From NCBI GenBank assembly GCA_051278165.1, contig JBNMNW010000211.1, positions 1-10,447 of the forward strand: DNA of 10,447 bases, written 5' to 3'. This DNA is from GCA-2684655 sp051278165. GTDB lineage: Bacteria; Planctomycetota; UBA1135; UBA2386. The position numbers and the translations under genes are program-made. This document shows, piece after piece, positions 1-6,922 of this stretch (the first letter of the stretch is position 1; each line of letters begins with the position of its first letter). A model generated the notes under the pieces. The model did not search any database. It was not told where the DNA came from and saw only the letters and a list, made by a program, of their open reading frames with translations.

Positions 1-132
1 CGCCAGACCTTCCCGCATCCCCGCGCCGCTCGCTCACCAGCAGCGTTGTCCGGATCTGCGTACTGTACCCGGTACAAACCACAGGTCCGCGGAACGCGGA
101 CCTGTGGTTTGTACCGGGTACAGTACGCAGAT
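1..132. repeat. Palindromic repeat element, copy 1 (cut by window start)
   Basis: The palindrome at 54-132 has a left arm at 54-90, a 5-nt loop GGAAC at 91-95 and a right arm at 96-132. The arms are perfect 37-bp reverse complements. The 53 bp to its left (1-53) match 1928-1980 at about 47 of 53 positions, in the same orientation, so the element is longer than the hairpin and its outer end is not visible. The similarity stops exactly at the right arm's edge. The element starts 21 nt after the ABC-F stop codon, so the hairpin would lie in that gene's 3' UTR. No T-run follows it on either strand, so it is not a standard intrinsic terminator. It may be a MITE- or REP-like repeat that also blocks transcription or protects mRNA ends. 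No mobility gene is present. Confidence 0.9.
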
Positions 133-153
133 GGCCGCCAGACAATTCGCGGG

Positions 154-1785
154 CTAGCGGTGTACGCCGGGGGCTTCTAGGCCGGTCTTCTCGACCCACT
201 CGACGTAGCTGCCGGGGTAGTGGTCGGCTGGTTCGCCGCGCATGCAGGCGCTGACGTCGAGCACCTTGTTGGCTAGACCGCGCAAGAACGTGCGGTCGTG
301 GGAGACGAAGATCATCGTGCCTTCGAAGGTGCGTAGCGTTTTGACGAGCATCTCCTTCGTGTCGAGATCGAGGTGGTTGGTCGGTTCGTCCAACACCAAG
401 AAGTTTGGTGGGTCGAAGAGCATCAGTGCCAGCACCAGGCGCGACTTCTCACCACCGCTGAGGGTGGCGACGCGCTTTTCGTGGTCGTCGCCGGAGAAGC
501 CGAATGCGCCTAATAGCGTGCGCTTGGCGCCGATGGACTCGAGGTTGAACTGCTGGTCGATCTGTTCGTAGACGGTCAGAGTGGGGTCGAGCAGGTCAAG
601 GGATTGCTGGGCGAAGTAACCCATCTTGACGCTGCCGAGTTTGACGTTGCCGCCGTCTGGCTCGAGGTGGCCGGCGATCATCTTGAGCAATGTGGTCTTG
701 CCGGAACCATTCTGGCCCATCACGCACCAGCGCTCGCCGCGCTGCACCTCGAAGTCGAGGCCAGCGTAGATGCGCTTCTTGCCATACGCCTTGTCGACGC
801 CCTGCAACTTGACGATGTCATCACCACTGCGTGACGGCTGGCGGAACTGGAACGAAACCACCTCGCGCTTACGCGGCGGCTCGAGCTGATCGATTTTGTC
901 GATCTTCTTCTGCTTGCTCTGTGCCTGCGCGGCCTTTGCGACGTGCGCGCCGAAGCGGTCAATGAACCGCGTCATCTTGGCAATCATCGCTTGCTGACGT
1001 TCGTAGGCTGCTTCCTTCTGGGCGCCGCGCACTTCCTGCTCGCGCATCATGAAGTCGTAGTCGCCGCCGTAGGAGATGAACTGGCCATCGTCGACGTCGA
1101 TGATGCGGTGCACGACGCGGTTCATGAAATCGCGGTCGTGGCACGTCATCAGCACGGCGGCCTTGGTGCTGTTCAAGAACTGCTCGAGCCAGAGAATGGA
1201 CTCGATGTCGAGGTGGTTGGTCGGTTCGTCGAGCAGCAGCACGTCGAAGTTGCCGAGCAGCACCTTGGCCATGCCGACGCGCATCTTCCAACCGCCGGAC
1301 AGTGCGCCGACGTCGCCGGCGATCTGCTCATCGTCGAAGCCGAGGCCGTGCAGCACTTCCTTAGCCTTCGGTTCGAGTTCGTAACCGCCGCTGTCTTGAT
1401 ACTCGCCTTGGATCTCGCCATAGCGCTCCAAGATCTTCTCCATCTGGTCCGCCTTGTCAGGGTCAGACATGTCCGCTTCGAGTTGCTGGATCTCGTGGTG
1501 CAAGGCACCAGCGCGACCGCTGCCAGCAATCGCTTCATCGATGACGGCCTTGCCCGACATCTCACCGACGTCCTGCTTGAAGTAGCCAAGCGTCAGGCGC
1601 TTCGGCAGCACCACGTCACCTTCGTCCGGCGGATCCTCACCGACGATCATGCGGAACACGGTCGACTTGCCGGCGCCGTTGGGGCCAGTCAATCCGACCC
1701 GCTCACCGGGGTTGAGTTGTAGCGAGGCGTCGACGAACAGGATCTGGTGTCCGTGACGCTTGTTGATTCCGCTCAGGGTGATCAT
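154..1785 (-). CDS. ABC-F family ATPase (ribosome-associated translation factor type)
   Basis: This is a soluble protein of 543 residues with two ABC ATPase domains and no membrane segment, the ABC-F architecture. Domain 1 has Walker A GPNGAGKST (34-42), signature LSGGW (162-166), Walker B VLLLDEPTNHLD with catalytic Glu187, and switch His216 in CHDRD. Domain 2 has GQNGSGKTT (357-365), LSGGE (442-446), FLVLDEPTNHLD with Glu467, and SHDRT with His496. A charged linker at about 250-320 (RFIDRFGAHVAKAAQAQSK) corresponds to the inter-domain arm that reaches towards the peptidyl-transferase centre in ABC-F proteins. The linker resembles that of YheS, but the long C-terminal extension of YheS is absent. 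All ATPase motifs are intact. The MITLSGINK start is typical of the family, although no clear Shine-Dalgarno precedes it. Family members act on stalled ribosomes or confer resistance to ribosome-targeting antibiotics; which role applies here cannot be read from the sequence. Confidence 0.95.
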   Translation of the reverse strand: MITLSGINKRHGHQILFVDASLQLNPGERVGLTGPNGAGKSTVFRMIVGEDPPDEGDVVLPKRLTLGYFKQDVGEMSGKAVIDEAIAGSGRAGALHHEIQQLEADMSDPDKADQMEKILERYGEIQGEYQDSGGYELEPKAKEVLHGLGFDDEQIAGDVGALSGGWKMRVGMAKVLLGNFDVLLLDEPTNHLDIESILWLEQFLNSTKAAVLMTCHDRDFMNRVVHRIIDVDDGQFISYGGDYDFMMREQEVRGAQKEAAYERQQAMIAKMTRFIDRFGAHVAKAAQAQSKQKKIDKIDQLEPPRKREVVSFQFRQPSRSGDDIVKLQGVDKAYGKKRIYAGLDFEVQRGERWCVMGQNGSGKTTLLKMIAGHLEPDGGNVKLGSVKMGYFAQQSLDLLDPTLTVYEQIDQQFNLESIGAKRTLLGAFGFSGDDHEKRVATLSGGEKSRLVLALMLFDPPNFLVLDEPTNHLDLDTKEMLVKTLRTFEGTMIFVSHDRTFLRGLANKVLDVSACMRGEPADHYPGSYVEWVEKTGLEAPGVHR

Positions 1786-1802
1786 TGGGGGCGCCGACCA
1801 TA

Positions 1803-1862
1803 GCGATGCCCTCAGGCTGGGACAAACGACCGCTGAAAGACCGGCTAGTCCGCGGGCATCGC
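1803..1862 (-). promoter_or_regulatory. Inverted repeat in the ABC-F 5' leader
   Basis: A perfect 9-bp inverted repeat pairs 1803-1811 (GCGATGCCC) with 1854-1862 (GGGCATCGC) across 42 nt. It ends 17 nt upstream of the ABC-F start codon. If transcribed it could form a closed leader structure. ABC-F genes in other bacteria are often controlled by leader attenuation, but no attenuator, terminator stem with U-tract or convincing leader peptide is visible here, so a regulatory role is only a guess. Apart from this and the repeat at 1928-2074, nothing was recognised in the 336-bp gap 1786-2121. Confidence 0.3.
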
Positions 1863-1927
1863 ATGGGGCGGCAATTCACCGTTGGCACCGGCCAGATCAT
1901 CCGCTGCAGTCTTGCTGAATACGTGCC

Positions 1928-2074
1928 CGCAAGAACTTCCAGCATCTCGGCGCCGCTTGCTCACCAGCAGCGTTGTCCGGATCTGCGTACTGGATCTGCG
2001 TACTGTACCCGGTACAAACCACAGGTCCGCGTTCCGCGGACCTGTGGTTTGTACCGGGTACAGTACGCAGATCC
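1928..2074. repeat. Palindromic repeat element, copy 2
   Basis: This is the second copy of the element at 1-132. The left flank 1928-1980 is homologous to 1-53 in direct orientation. An extra 13 bp at 1981-1993 (ATCTGCGTACTGG) then tandemly repeats the first 12 bases of the arm. The palindrome has a left arm at 1994-2030, loop GTTCC at 2031-2035 and a right arm at 2036-2072. Two further G-C pairs (1992-1993 with 2073-2074) extend its arms to 39 bp. The arms are identical to copy 1, but the loop is the reverse complement of the copy 1 loop. The element starts 47 nt after the stop codon of the DUF4097-like gene and lies within the ABC-F upstream region. No T-run follows the hairpin on either strand. 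Confidence 0.9.
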
Positions 2075-2121
2075 GCAGCCCGGCGTCGTCGTTGGTGCCG
2101 GACTTCGTGGGGGTGGCGAAG

Positions 2122-2907
2122 CTACTTTAGCTTGTTGGTGGTGCTGGACTGGCCGTCGTGCACGACGATGTTGCCGTTGTGGGTCTCGACGTATAGGCGG
2201 CCATCGGTTTGTGCTTCGCCTAGGCGGCAGCGCACGCTGCGACGTTTGATGGTCGCTTCGTGAATCGTTGATGGGGTCTTGATGCGGCCGTTGTGCGTGG
2301 AGGTCTCTAGCCAGCAGTGGGCGTTGTCGGACACTTCGATGACGATGTCGCCGTTGTGTGACGTGATGCGGCCGTCGAGGTCTTCGGTCGATGTGATTGC
2401 CATTTTGACCTCGCCGTTGTGCGTCTCGACCCAGGTCATCTTGTTTCGCGACGTGCCGCGCACATCGCCGTTGTGCGTTTCGATGCGAACGGGGCCAGTC
2501 GTGCCGTTGCTGTTGATGTCGCCGTTGTGGCTCACGAGATTCAGCGCGAGGTGCTCGGGCACCTGCATCGTGAACGTGAACGACGGCGAACGGTTGTTCA
2601 TGGCCGCCCGCGGGTAGTCACCGAAGATGCGTAGTGTGTCGCCGTCCGCGCCTTGTCCAACTGCTAGGCGCTCGAGGTTGCTGTCAGCCTCTGCCTGCGT
2701 GTGGCCGCGCACCTTGATTTCGGCGATGACGTGGAGCGAGTCGCCAGCTTCACCGCGAGTGACGTTGATGTCGCCGTTGTGCGTCTTGCAGTCCAGCGTG
2801 GATGCTTGTGCGAGTGGCACTTCGAGCTCAACGGTCTTGGCGGCTACGAAGCGGGGGTAGGAACACGCCACTGCGAACAGTGGCACGACGAGTAGGGCTT
2901 TGCGCAT
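2122..2907 (-). CDS. Exported DUF4097-like protein with seven HNG repeats
   Basis: The protein has 261 residues. Its N-terminus MRKALLVVPLFAVAC is a short signal peptide ending at Cys15. The lipobox (AVAC) is weak, so it may be a lipoprotein or simply secreted. The mature part carries seven copies of [TS]HNG followed by an alternating polar/hydrophobic strand, with HNG at residues 43, 127, 145, 163, 184, 205 and 243. Successive spacings of 18, 18, 21 and 21 residues in the middle indicate regular coils of a right-handed beta-solenoid. The T-x-NG-D-[IV] turn is typical of the DUF4097 (putative adhesin) family, which has no established biochemical activity. A first half (about 24-120) with VELEVPLAQASTLDCKTHNGD and later MQVPEHLALNLVSHNGD also fits that family. 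The start is supported by AGAGG 10 nt upstream. It follows the large lipoprotein gene by 63 bp and probably shares its transcript. Confidence 0.85.
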   Translation of the reverse strand: MRKALLVVPLFAVACSYPRFVAAKTVELEVPLAQASTLDCKTHNGDINVTRGEAGDSLHVIAEIKVRGHTQAEADSNLERLAVGQGADGDTLRIFGDYPRAAMNNRSPSFTFTMQVPEHLALNLVSHNGDINSNGTTGPVRIETHNGDVRGTSRNKMTWVETHNGEVKMAITSTEDLDGRITSHNGDIVIEVSDNAHCWLETSTHNGRIKTPSTIHEATIKRRSVRCRLGEAQTDGRLYVETHNGNIVVHDGQSSTTNKLK

Positions 2908-2917
2908 GGTTGGATGA

Positions 2918-2922
2918 CCTCT
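2918..2922 (-). promoter_or_regulatory. Ribosome binding site of the DUF4097-like gene
   Basis: AGAGG on the minus strand ends 10 nt before the ATG at 2907. It is one of the few recognisable Shine-Dalgarno sequences in the window and supports the chosen start. Confidence 0.5.
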
Positions 2923-2924
2923 GT

Positions 2925-2948
2925 GGCAGGCGTGCCCTACGGCCTGCC
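2925..2948 (-). other. Intercistronic stem-loop
   Basis: GGCAGGC (2925-2931) and GCCTGCC (2942-2948) form a perfect 7-bp GC-rich stem with a 10-nt loop. It lies between the lipoprotein stop and the DUF4097-like gene, directly upstream of that gene's ribosome binding site. It has no U-tract. In a polycistronic mRNA it could be a processing or stabilising hairpin, or it could be chance in GC-rich DNA. Confidence 0.3.
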
Positions 2949-2970
2949 CCGAGAAGATTGCGAATTGACT

Positions 2971-5900
2971 CTAGAGTCCCGTCACGACGCGCTGGAACTT
3001 GACGACAAGCTGCGGTGCGTTGGCGGCTTCCCTGGAGAAGAACCGCTTCGCCGAGAGGGTCATCTCGTTGCCGATGAGGATCCAGCCGTTGTTGGTCGTT
3101 CCGCCAATCCAGGCCGTTACGTCTGCCGCCAGGTCAGTGGAGGTGTCGCTTCCCGCGACATTGACCGCCATCGTGCCCGTGGCACCGACGACGAAGTCAC
3201 CGCCCGCCGATCCCCACACAAGCGCACCGGGAGCCGTTCTCCGGTCGTTCCAGGTCGCACCGCTGCCCGCTGCTGCCGCACCAATGCCCGATGAGCCCAC
3301 GGCAGCGTTGGTTGACCCCTCGGTCCAGGCTGCGTTGAGTCTGTGGAAACTGATGGTCTCGGCTCCGGTCGCCTGCGGCGTATCCGAGGTGAGGGTGATC
3401 GTGGCCTCGTTGATCGTAGGAGCCGGACTAGTCGGGATTCCGGTGAGTGGGAACTGCAGTAGTGCCCGGCGGAAGGTGGTGCTGGCGGTTCCGGCGGTCT
3501 TGCCTACGACAAAGCGTGCGCCGGCGCCGTTGCTGTTGCTGTTGCCCGCGAGTTCTTGGTAGATCGTGGTGTCTGCGTTGGCGTTCAGCGTGGCAGTTTC
3601 TTCGAACGGAACGACGGTCACGTTGACTGAGGAAACCGCTGTCGGTTGGCCGCCCGACGCGGTCACGGTCACGGTGTAAGTGCCCGGGGTGCTCAGCGGC
3701 GGGTTGGGCGTCGTTGTGTAGGTGTGCTGCGCGGTTTGACCGGTGGTCGAGTTGCCGTCGCCGAAGTCCCAGGCGTAGTTCGTGAATCCGCCCGTGGCCG
3801 CGAAATCCAGCTGCTCGGTCGCGTATCGCGCGGTCACGTCCGCACCCATGTACTTAATGGTGAAGCTGACGTTGCTGATCGGTGTGATCGTTGTCATCGC
3901 CGTGTCCGTGCCGCCTGGTCCGGTCGCGGTCAGGGTCGCGGTCAGCGTTCCTCCGACCGAGTAGGTGTTCGACGTCGTCTGGCCGGTGCCCATGCTGCCA
4001 TCGCCGAAGTCCCACGAGTAGCTGGTGGCGCCAGTCGTTCCGGACGCGTCGAAGTTGACGAGCAACGGCGCGTTGCCGGTAGTCGGTGTCGCCGTGAAGC
4101 TCGCCACGACGGGTGTGAAAACGGAGACGAAGTTGGTCTTGGTCTCCGTTGTTGAGCCAGCGACGTTGGTAGCCGTCAGCACCACCGTGTAGGTCCCGAC
4201 CACGGTGTAGGTGTGCAGCGGGTTCTGCTGTGTCGACGAGTTGCCGTCGCCAAAGTCCCACAGCCAGCTGGTTGGGTTCTCGGTCGATGTGTCCGTGAAT
4301 TGCACGGCGAGCGATGCGGGACCGCTCGTTGGCGTGGCGCTGAAGTCGGGCACTGGTGCGCTGGCGACTGTGACCACGAAGTCCGTCTTGGTGACTTGGT
4401 CACTGCCGGCGTCGTTACTGGCGGTCAACTTGACCGTGAAGGAGCCGGTCGTCGCGTAGGTGAAGTTCGGGCTTTGCTCGGTCGAGTCGACGGTGCCGTC
4501 GTTGTCGAAATCCCATTGCCACGCGGTTGGCGTGCCGACTGAGATGTCGGTGAACTGCACCGCGAGCGGGATCAGGCCGCCGGTCGGTGTCGCCGTGAAG
4601 TCGGCGAGCACACCGAACGTCTCGTCGAGGAACGCGACCATCAGGTCGGTCGAGTCCGGCGTGCCGAGGTTGGTCGCTGCCGTCGTGTAGGTTGCGAAGC
4701 CAACGCCAAAGGCGCTGCTGGCAGACGAGAATGAGCCGAAGCACGGGTTGGTCGAGTCGCCATCGCCGTCAACGGATTCAATCGTCGTCATGCTAAAGCG
4801 GTATGGCAGCACGGTTCCTGCCAGTGCTTGCGTGACGTCGACGAGGAAGACGTCGGTCGAGCCGTTGAGGTCGTTCGGGCGCAAGAAGTCGATGTTGGTC
4901 GCGTCCGACTCGAACGCGATGTTCGCGCCATCGGCGGCAATCACCGGGTTGCGTGCCGAGCCGTCGCCGATCACCGTGGCCTTGGTCGACAGCTGCTGGT
5001 TGAGCAGTGTCGAGATGGCGGTGTTGCTGTCGAAGACGTAGACGTTGGTTGCCGCGGTCAGTGATGGCGCGAGGTCGGTCTTGTCCGATTCGAACGCGAC
5101 CAACGTGCGGCCGCCGGGTGAGGCGAAGATGCTGGCATTGCGGCTTGCGCCGCCGCTGCCTTGAGCACCTGCGGAGGTGAGGCTGGCGCGCATCTTCACG
5201 AATGGTCCAGTGCCGCCGCTGATGTCCGTGTAGTAGACATCGCACACGCCGTTGGTGTCGCCACCGATCAAGTCCGTTGCATCGGACTCAAACGCGATGG
5301 CGCGACCGGCCGCGGCGATCGCGGGGTTGGTGCTGCCACCGTTGAGGCCACTGATGCCCTGGTCTCCAGCTTGATGGCTGATGAGTTCGGTGCTGTTCGT
5401 GACGATGTTGCGGAGGTAGATGTCTGCCTCGTTGGCCGCATTGCCATCGGTGAAGGGCGAGACGAGGTCCGTCGCGAGCGATTGGAACGCAATCAAGTTG
5501 CCGTCCGCGCCGCCGACCGAAGCCATCGTCGATGCACCATCGCCAACCGTGATGCCGCCGTTGACGGCGCTGACCAACGTGGTGTTGCCGTTGACGACAA
5601 GATCGAGGTTGCCGAACGAATCCGAGATCAAATCCACCGCGGTGCGGAAGATGTCGGTCGCGCCGTTGGTGTCGCTGGCGATCAGGTTGGTCGCATCCGA
5701 TTCGAACACGATGAACATCGTGCCAACGCGACCGGGTGCCGAGAAGCCGCTGTTTGCAACCCAAGTGACGTGCGGTCGCGACGAAGCGCCATTGCCAGAT
5801 GCGGCCAAGTTGGCCGCGCGGCTGACCAGCGTGATGTCGCAGACCGCGTCGGCCGCCGTCGTCACGTAGCCGCTATCTGTCCACTCTTCGATCTGCTGAA

Positions 5901-6762
5901 GGAACACTGGCGAACCGCCGGGAACCGTGCGAATCACCCCGTCGCGATCGGAAGCTTCGTCAATGCCGTCGTGGTCATCGTCCGCCACGCCGTTGCGACC
6001 GCCGCGGGTCGGCAGCACGCCGGAATCGAGTGCCCACAGGACGCGCGGATCGGTGATGAAGTGACGCGGTTCGTCGACCGGCACGTTGCCAGCTGCGATC
6101 GCGAGTTCTAGCACGGTCTTGGTGCGGAGGTCGAACGACACCGCTGGCGCTTGCCAGTCCTTGACCGGGAACGTGGTGTCGGCGCTGTTATGGCATTCGG
6201 CGCAGGCTTCCGGCGAGTTGTTCGGGAACGAGGCGCCTGTCGCTGGGCCGAGGTGTGGCTGGAAGCCGCCGCTTTGCATCGAGGTCGCCGACGACAGGAA
6301 GGCTTCCGAATCGTTTGCCTGCATGCTGTGGCACGTCGCGCAGCGCGGATGCCGGAACTTGCCCGCCAGCGATTGGCTGAAGGCGCGCGCATCGACTTCT
6401 TGCGCGCAGATGCCGGCAACGAAGACATCGCTGGCCGAGTTGCTGTCGGTGACGGCATCGCGGCTCAGTGCCGCTCCTGAGCCATCGGCGTTCGCAGCAT
6501 CCGATGCTGTCGTGAATGCCAGTAGCACGATGTCTCGTTCGGGGAAGGAGCCAATGGCTGGCACGACCACCCCGGTGGAGCAAGTGCCGCTGATCGGGTC
6601 CGTCGGTTGTAAGCCGATGTCCAGACCGACCGGCCGGTTGGTGCTCAACGGCGAAGTATCGCCGACAGGATTTGTAGGATTGTTGCCCAGACCCTTGGAG
6701 CAACTAGCCACTGTAATGGCGGCGCCGATGGCGCAGAGCGAGACGAGGAGTCGTGCCTTCAT
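2971..6762 (-). CDS. Large lipoprotein: propeller-like repeats with diheme cytochrome insert, four PKD domains and DNRLRE domain
   Basis: The protein has 1263 residues. The signal peptide ends in a canonical lipobox VASC (Cys21), predicting an envelope lipoprotein. Residues about 121-303 hold a cytochrome-c-like module with heme motifs CATCH (141-145) and CAECH (187-191), plus a DxDxDG-like acidic stretch near 261-275. Around it, at about 78-120 and 304-715, run PD40/TolB-like repeats of the form FESDATNL-(x)n-DTNG-(x)n-DVF (near 351, 489, 557 and 616, with weaker ones near 425 and 690), suggesting a beta-propeller. Four PKD domains follow (about 718-800, 804-884, 885-963, 964-1050), each with WDFGDG or a variant (WDFDNDG in the first). 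The C-terminus (about 1055-1263) starts TATLNANADTTIY and ends KRFFSREAANAPQLVVKF, as in DNRLRE/CBM96-type domains. No PEP-CTERM or other sorting signal is seen. No Shine-Dalgarno is evident; the start is chosen for the signal peptide. Binding and electron-transfer roles are inferred from domains, and the substrate is unknown. Confidence 0.9.
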   Translation of the reverse strand: MKARLLVSLCAIGAAITVASCSKGLGNNPTNPVGDTSPLSTNRPVGLDIGLQPTDPISGTCSTGVVVPAIGSFPERDIVLLAFTTASDAANADGSGAALSRDAVTDSNSASDVFVAGICAQEVDARAFSQSLAGKFRHPRCATCHSMQANDSEAFLSSATSMQSGGFQPHLGPATGASFPNNSPEACAECHNSADTTFPVKDWQAPAVSFDLRTKTVLELAIAAGNVPVDEPRHFITDPRVLWALDSGVLPTRGGRNGVADDDHDGIDEASDRDGVIRTVPGGSPVFLQQIEEWTDSGYVTTAADAVCDITLVSRAANLAASGNGASSRPHVTWVANSGFSAPGRVGTMFIVFESDATNLIASDTNGATDIFRTAVDLISDSFGNLDLVVNGNTTLVSAVNGGITVGDGASTMASVGGADGNLIAFQSLATDLVSPFTDGNAANEADIYLRNIVTNSTELISHQAGDQGISGLNGGSTNPAIAAAGRAIAFESDATDLIGGDTNGVCDVYYTDISGGTGPFVKMRASLTSAGAQGSGGASRNASIFASPGGRTLVAFESDKTDLAPSLTAATNVYVFDSNTAISTLLNQQLSTKATVIGDGSARNPVIAADGANIAFESDATNIDFLRPNDLNGSTDVFLVDVTQALAGTVLPYRFSMTTIESVDGDGDSTNPCFGSFSSASSAFGVGFATYTTAATNLGTPDSTDLMVAFLDETFGVLADFTATPTGGLIPLAVQFTDISVGTPTAWQWDFDNDGTVDSTEQSPNFTYATTGSFTVKLTASNDAGSDQVTKTDFVVTVASAPVPDFSATPTSGPASLAVQFTDTSTENPTSWLWDFGDGNSSTQQNPLHTYTVVGTYTVVLTATNVAGSTTETKTNFVSVFTPVVASFTATPTTGNAPLLVNFDASGTTGATSYSWDFGDGSMGTGQTTSNTYSVGGTLTATLTATGPGGTDTAMTTITPISNVSFTIKYMGADVTARYATEQLDFAATGGFTNYAWDFGDGNSTTGQTAQHTYTTTPNPPLSTPGTYTVTVTASGGQPTAVSSVNVTVVPFEETATLNANADTTIYQELAGNSNSNGAGARFVVGKTAGTASTTFRRALLQFPLTGIPTSPAPTINEATITLTSDTPQATGAETISFHRLNAAWTEGSTNAAVGSSGIGAAAAGSGATWNDRRTAPGALVWGSAGGDFVVGATGTMAVNVAGSDTSTDLAADVTAWIGGTTNNGWILIGNEMTLSAKRFFSREAANAPQLVVKFQRVVTGL

Positions 6763-6793
6763 AGAGTTATCGTTGCCAGCCGATGTGCGCGTA

Positions 6794-6922
6794 CTAGCCT
6801 AACGTCCCAATGGCCTGCATGCGCAACACCAACTGGGTGAGGTCGTAGCTGTCTTTGCCGTTCCTCACTGTGGCAGTCGCTGGCCCGTCACCTGATACTG
6901 ATCTCGGATGGTGAAACGCCAT
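6794..6922 (-). pseudogene. Possible small gene or 3' remnant of a lost gene
   Basis: A minus-strand frame starts at an ATG (6922-6920) and ends at TAG 6794-6796, encoding 42 residues. Its last part, NGKDSYDLTQLVLRMQAIG, uses GC-rich third positions and has an ordinary amphipathic composition, unlike most shadow frames here. It ends 31 nt before the start of the large lipoprotein gene in the same orientation, so it could be the surviving C-terminus of a former upstream operon member. The frame is closed upstream by a TAA inside the start of the divergent plus-strand gene, which it overlaps by 15 bp. No family was recognised, and it may be a chance frame in the divergent intergenic region 6763-6907, where no convincing promoter could be called. 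Confidence 0.25.

Noticed and set aside
54..132. Hairpin as an ordinary Rho-independent terminator
   Set aside because: There is no T-run after either arm on either strand, and a 37-bp perfect stem is far longer than usual. A transcription-stopping side effect remains possible.
1..143. CGCCAGAC at 1-8 and again at 136-143 as a target-site duplication around copy 1
   Set aside because: The left 8-mer lies inside the region still alignable with copy 2 (1928-1936), and copy 2 has no matching duplication, so it is probably chance. The left edge cannot be judged because the window starts there.
943..1722. A 259-codon plus-strand frame across the ABC-F gene
   Set aside because: It is antisense to an intact ABC-F gene with all motifs. 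Its Val/Ala/His/Asp-rich composition comes from the complementary codons and no domain is seen.
1703..1945. An 80-codon minus-strand frame overlapping the ABC-F start in another frame
   Set aside because: It starts inside the shared flank of the repeat element and runs into the ABC-F gene out of frame. There is no ribosome binding site or recognised family.
1..2074. The two repeats as part of a CRISPR array
   Set aside because: There are only two units, nearly 1.9 kb apart, with a whole gene between them. There are no regular spacers and no cas genes.
5161..6111. A 316-codon plus-strand frame opposite the large lipoprotein gene
   Set aside because: Its Arg/Val/Asp-rich composition is typical of antisense frames in GC-rich DNA. 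The opposite strand encodes clear repeats.
6855..6899. TTGCCG and GATACT as a promoter for the redoxin lipoprotein gene
   Set aside because: The spacer is 33 nt, too long for a sigma-70-type promoter.
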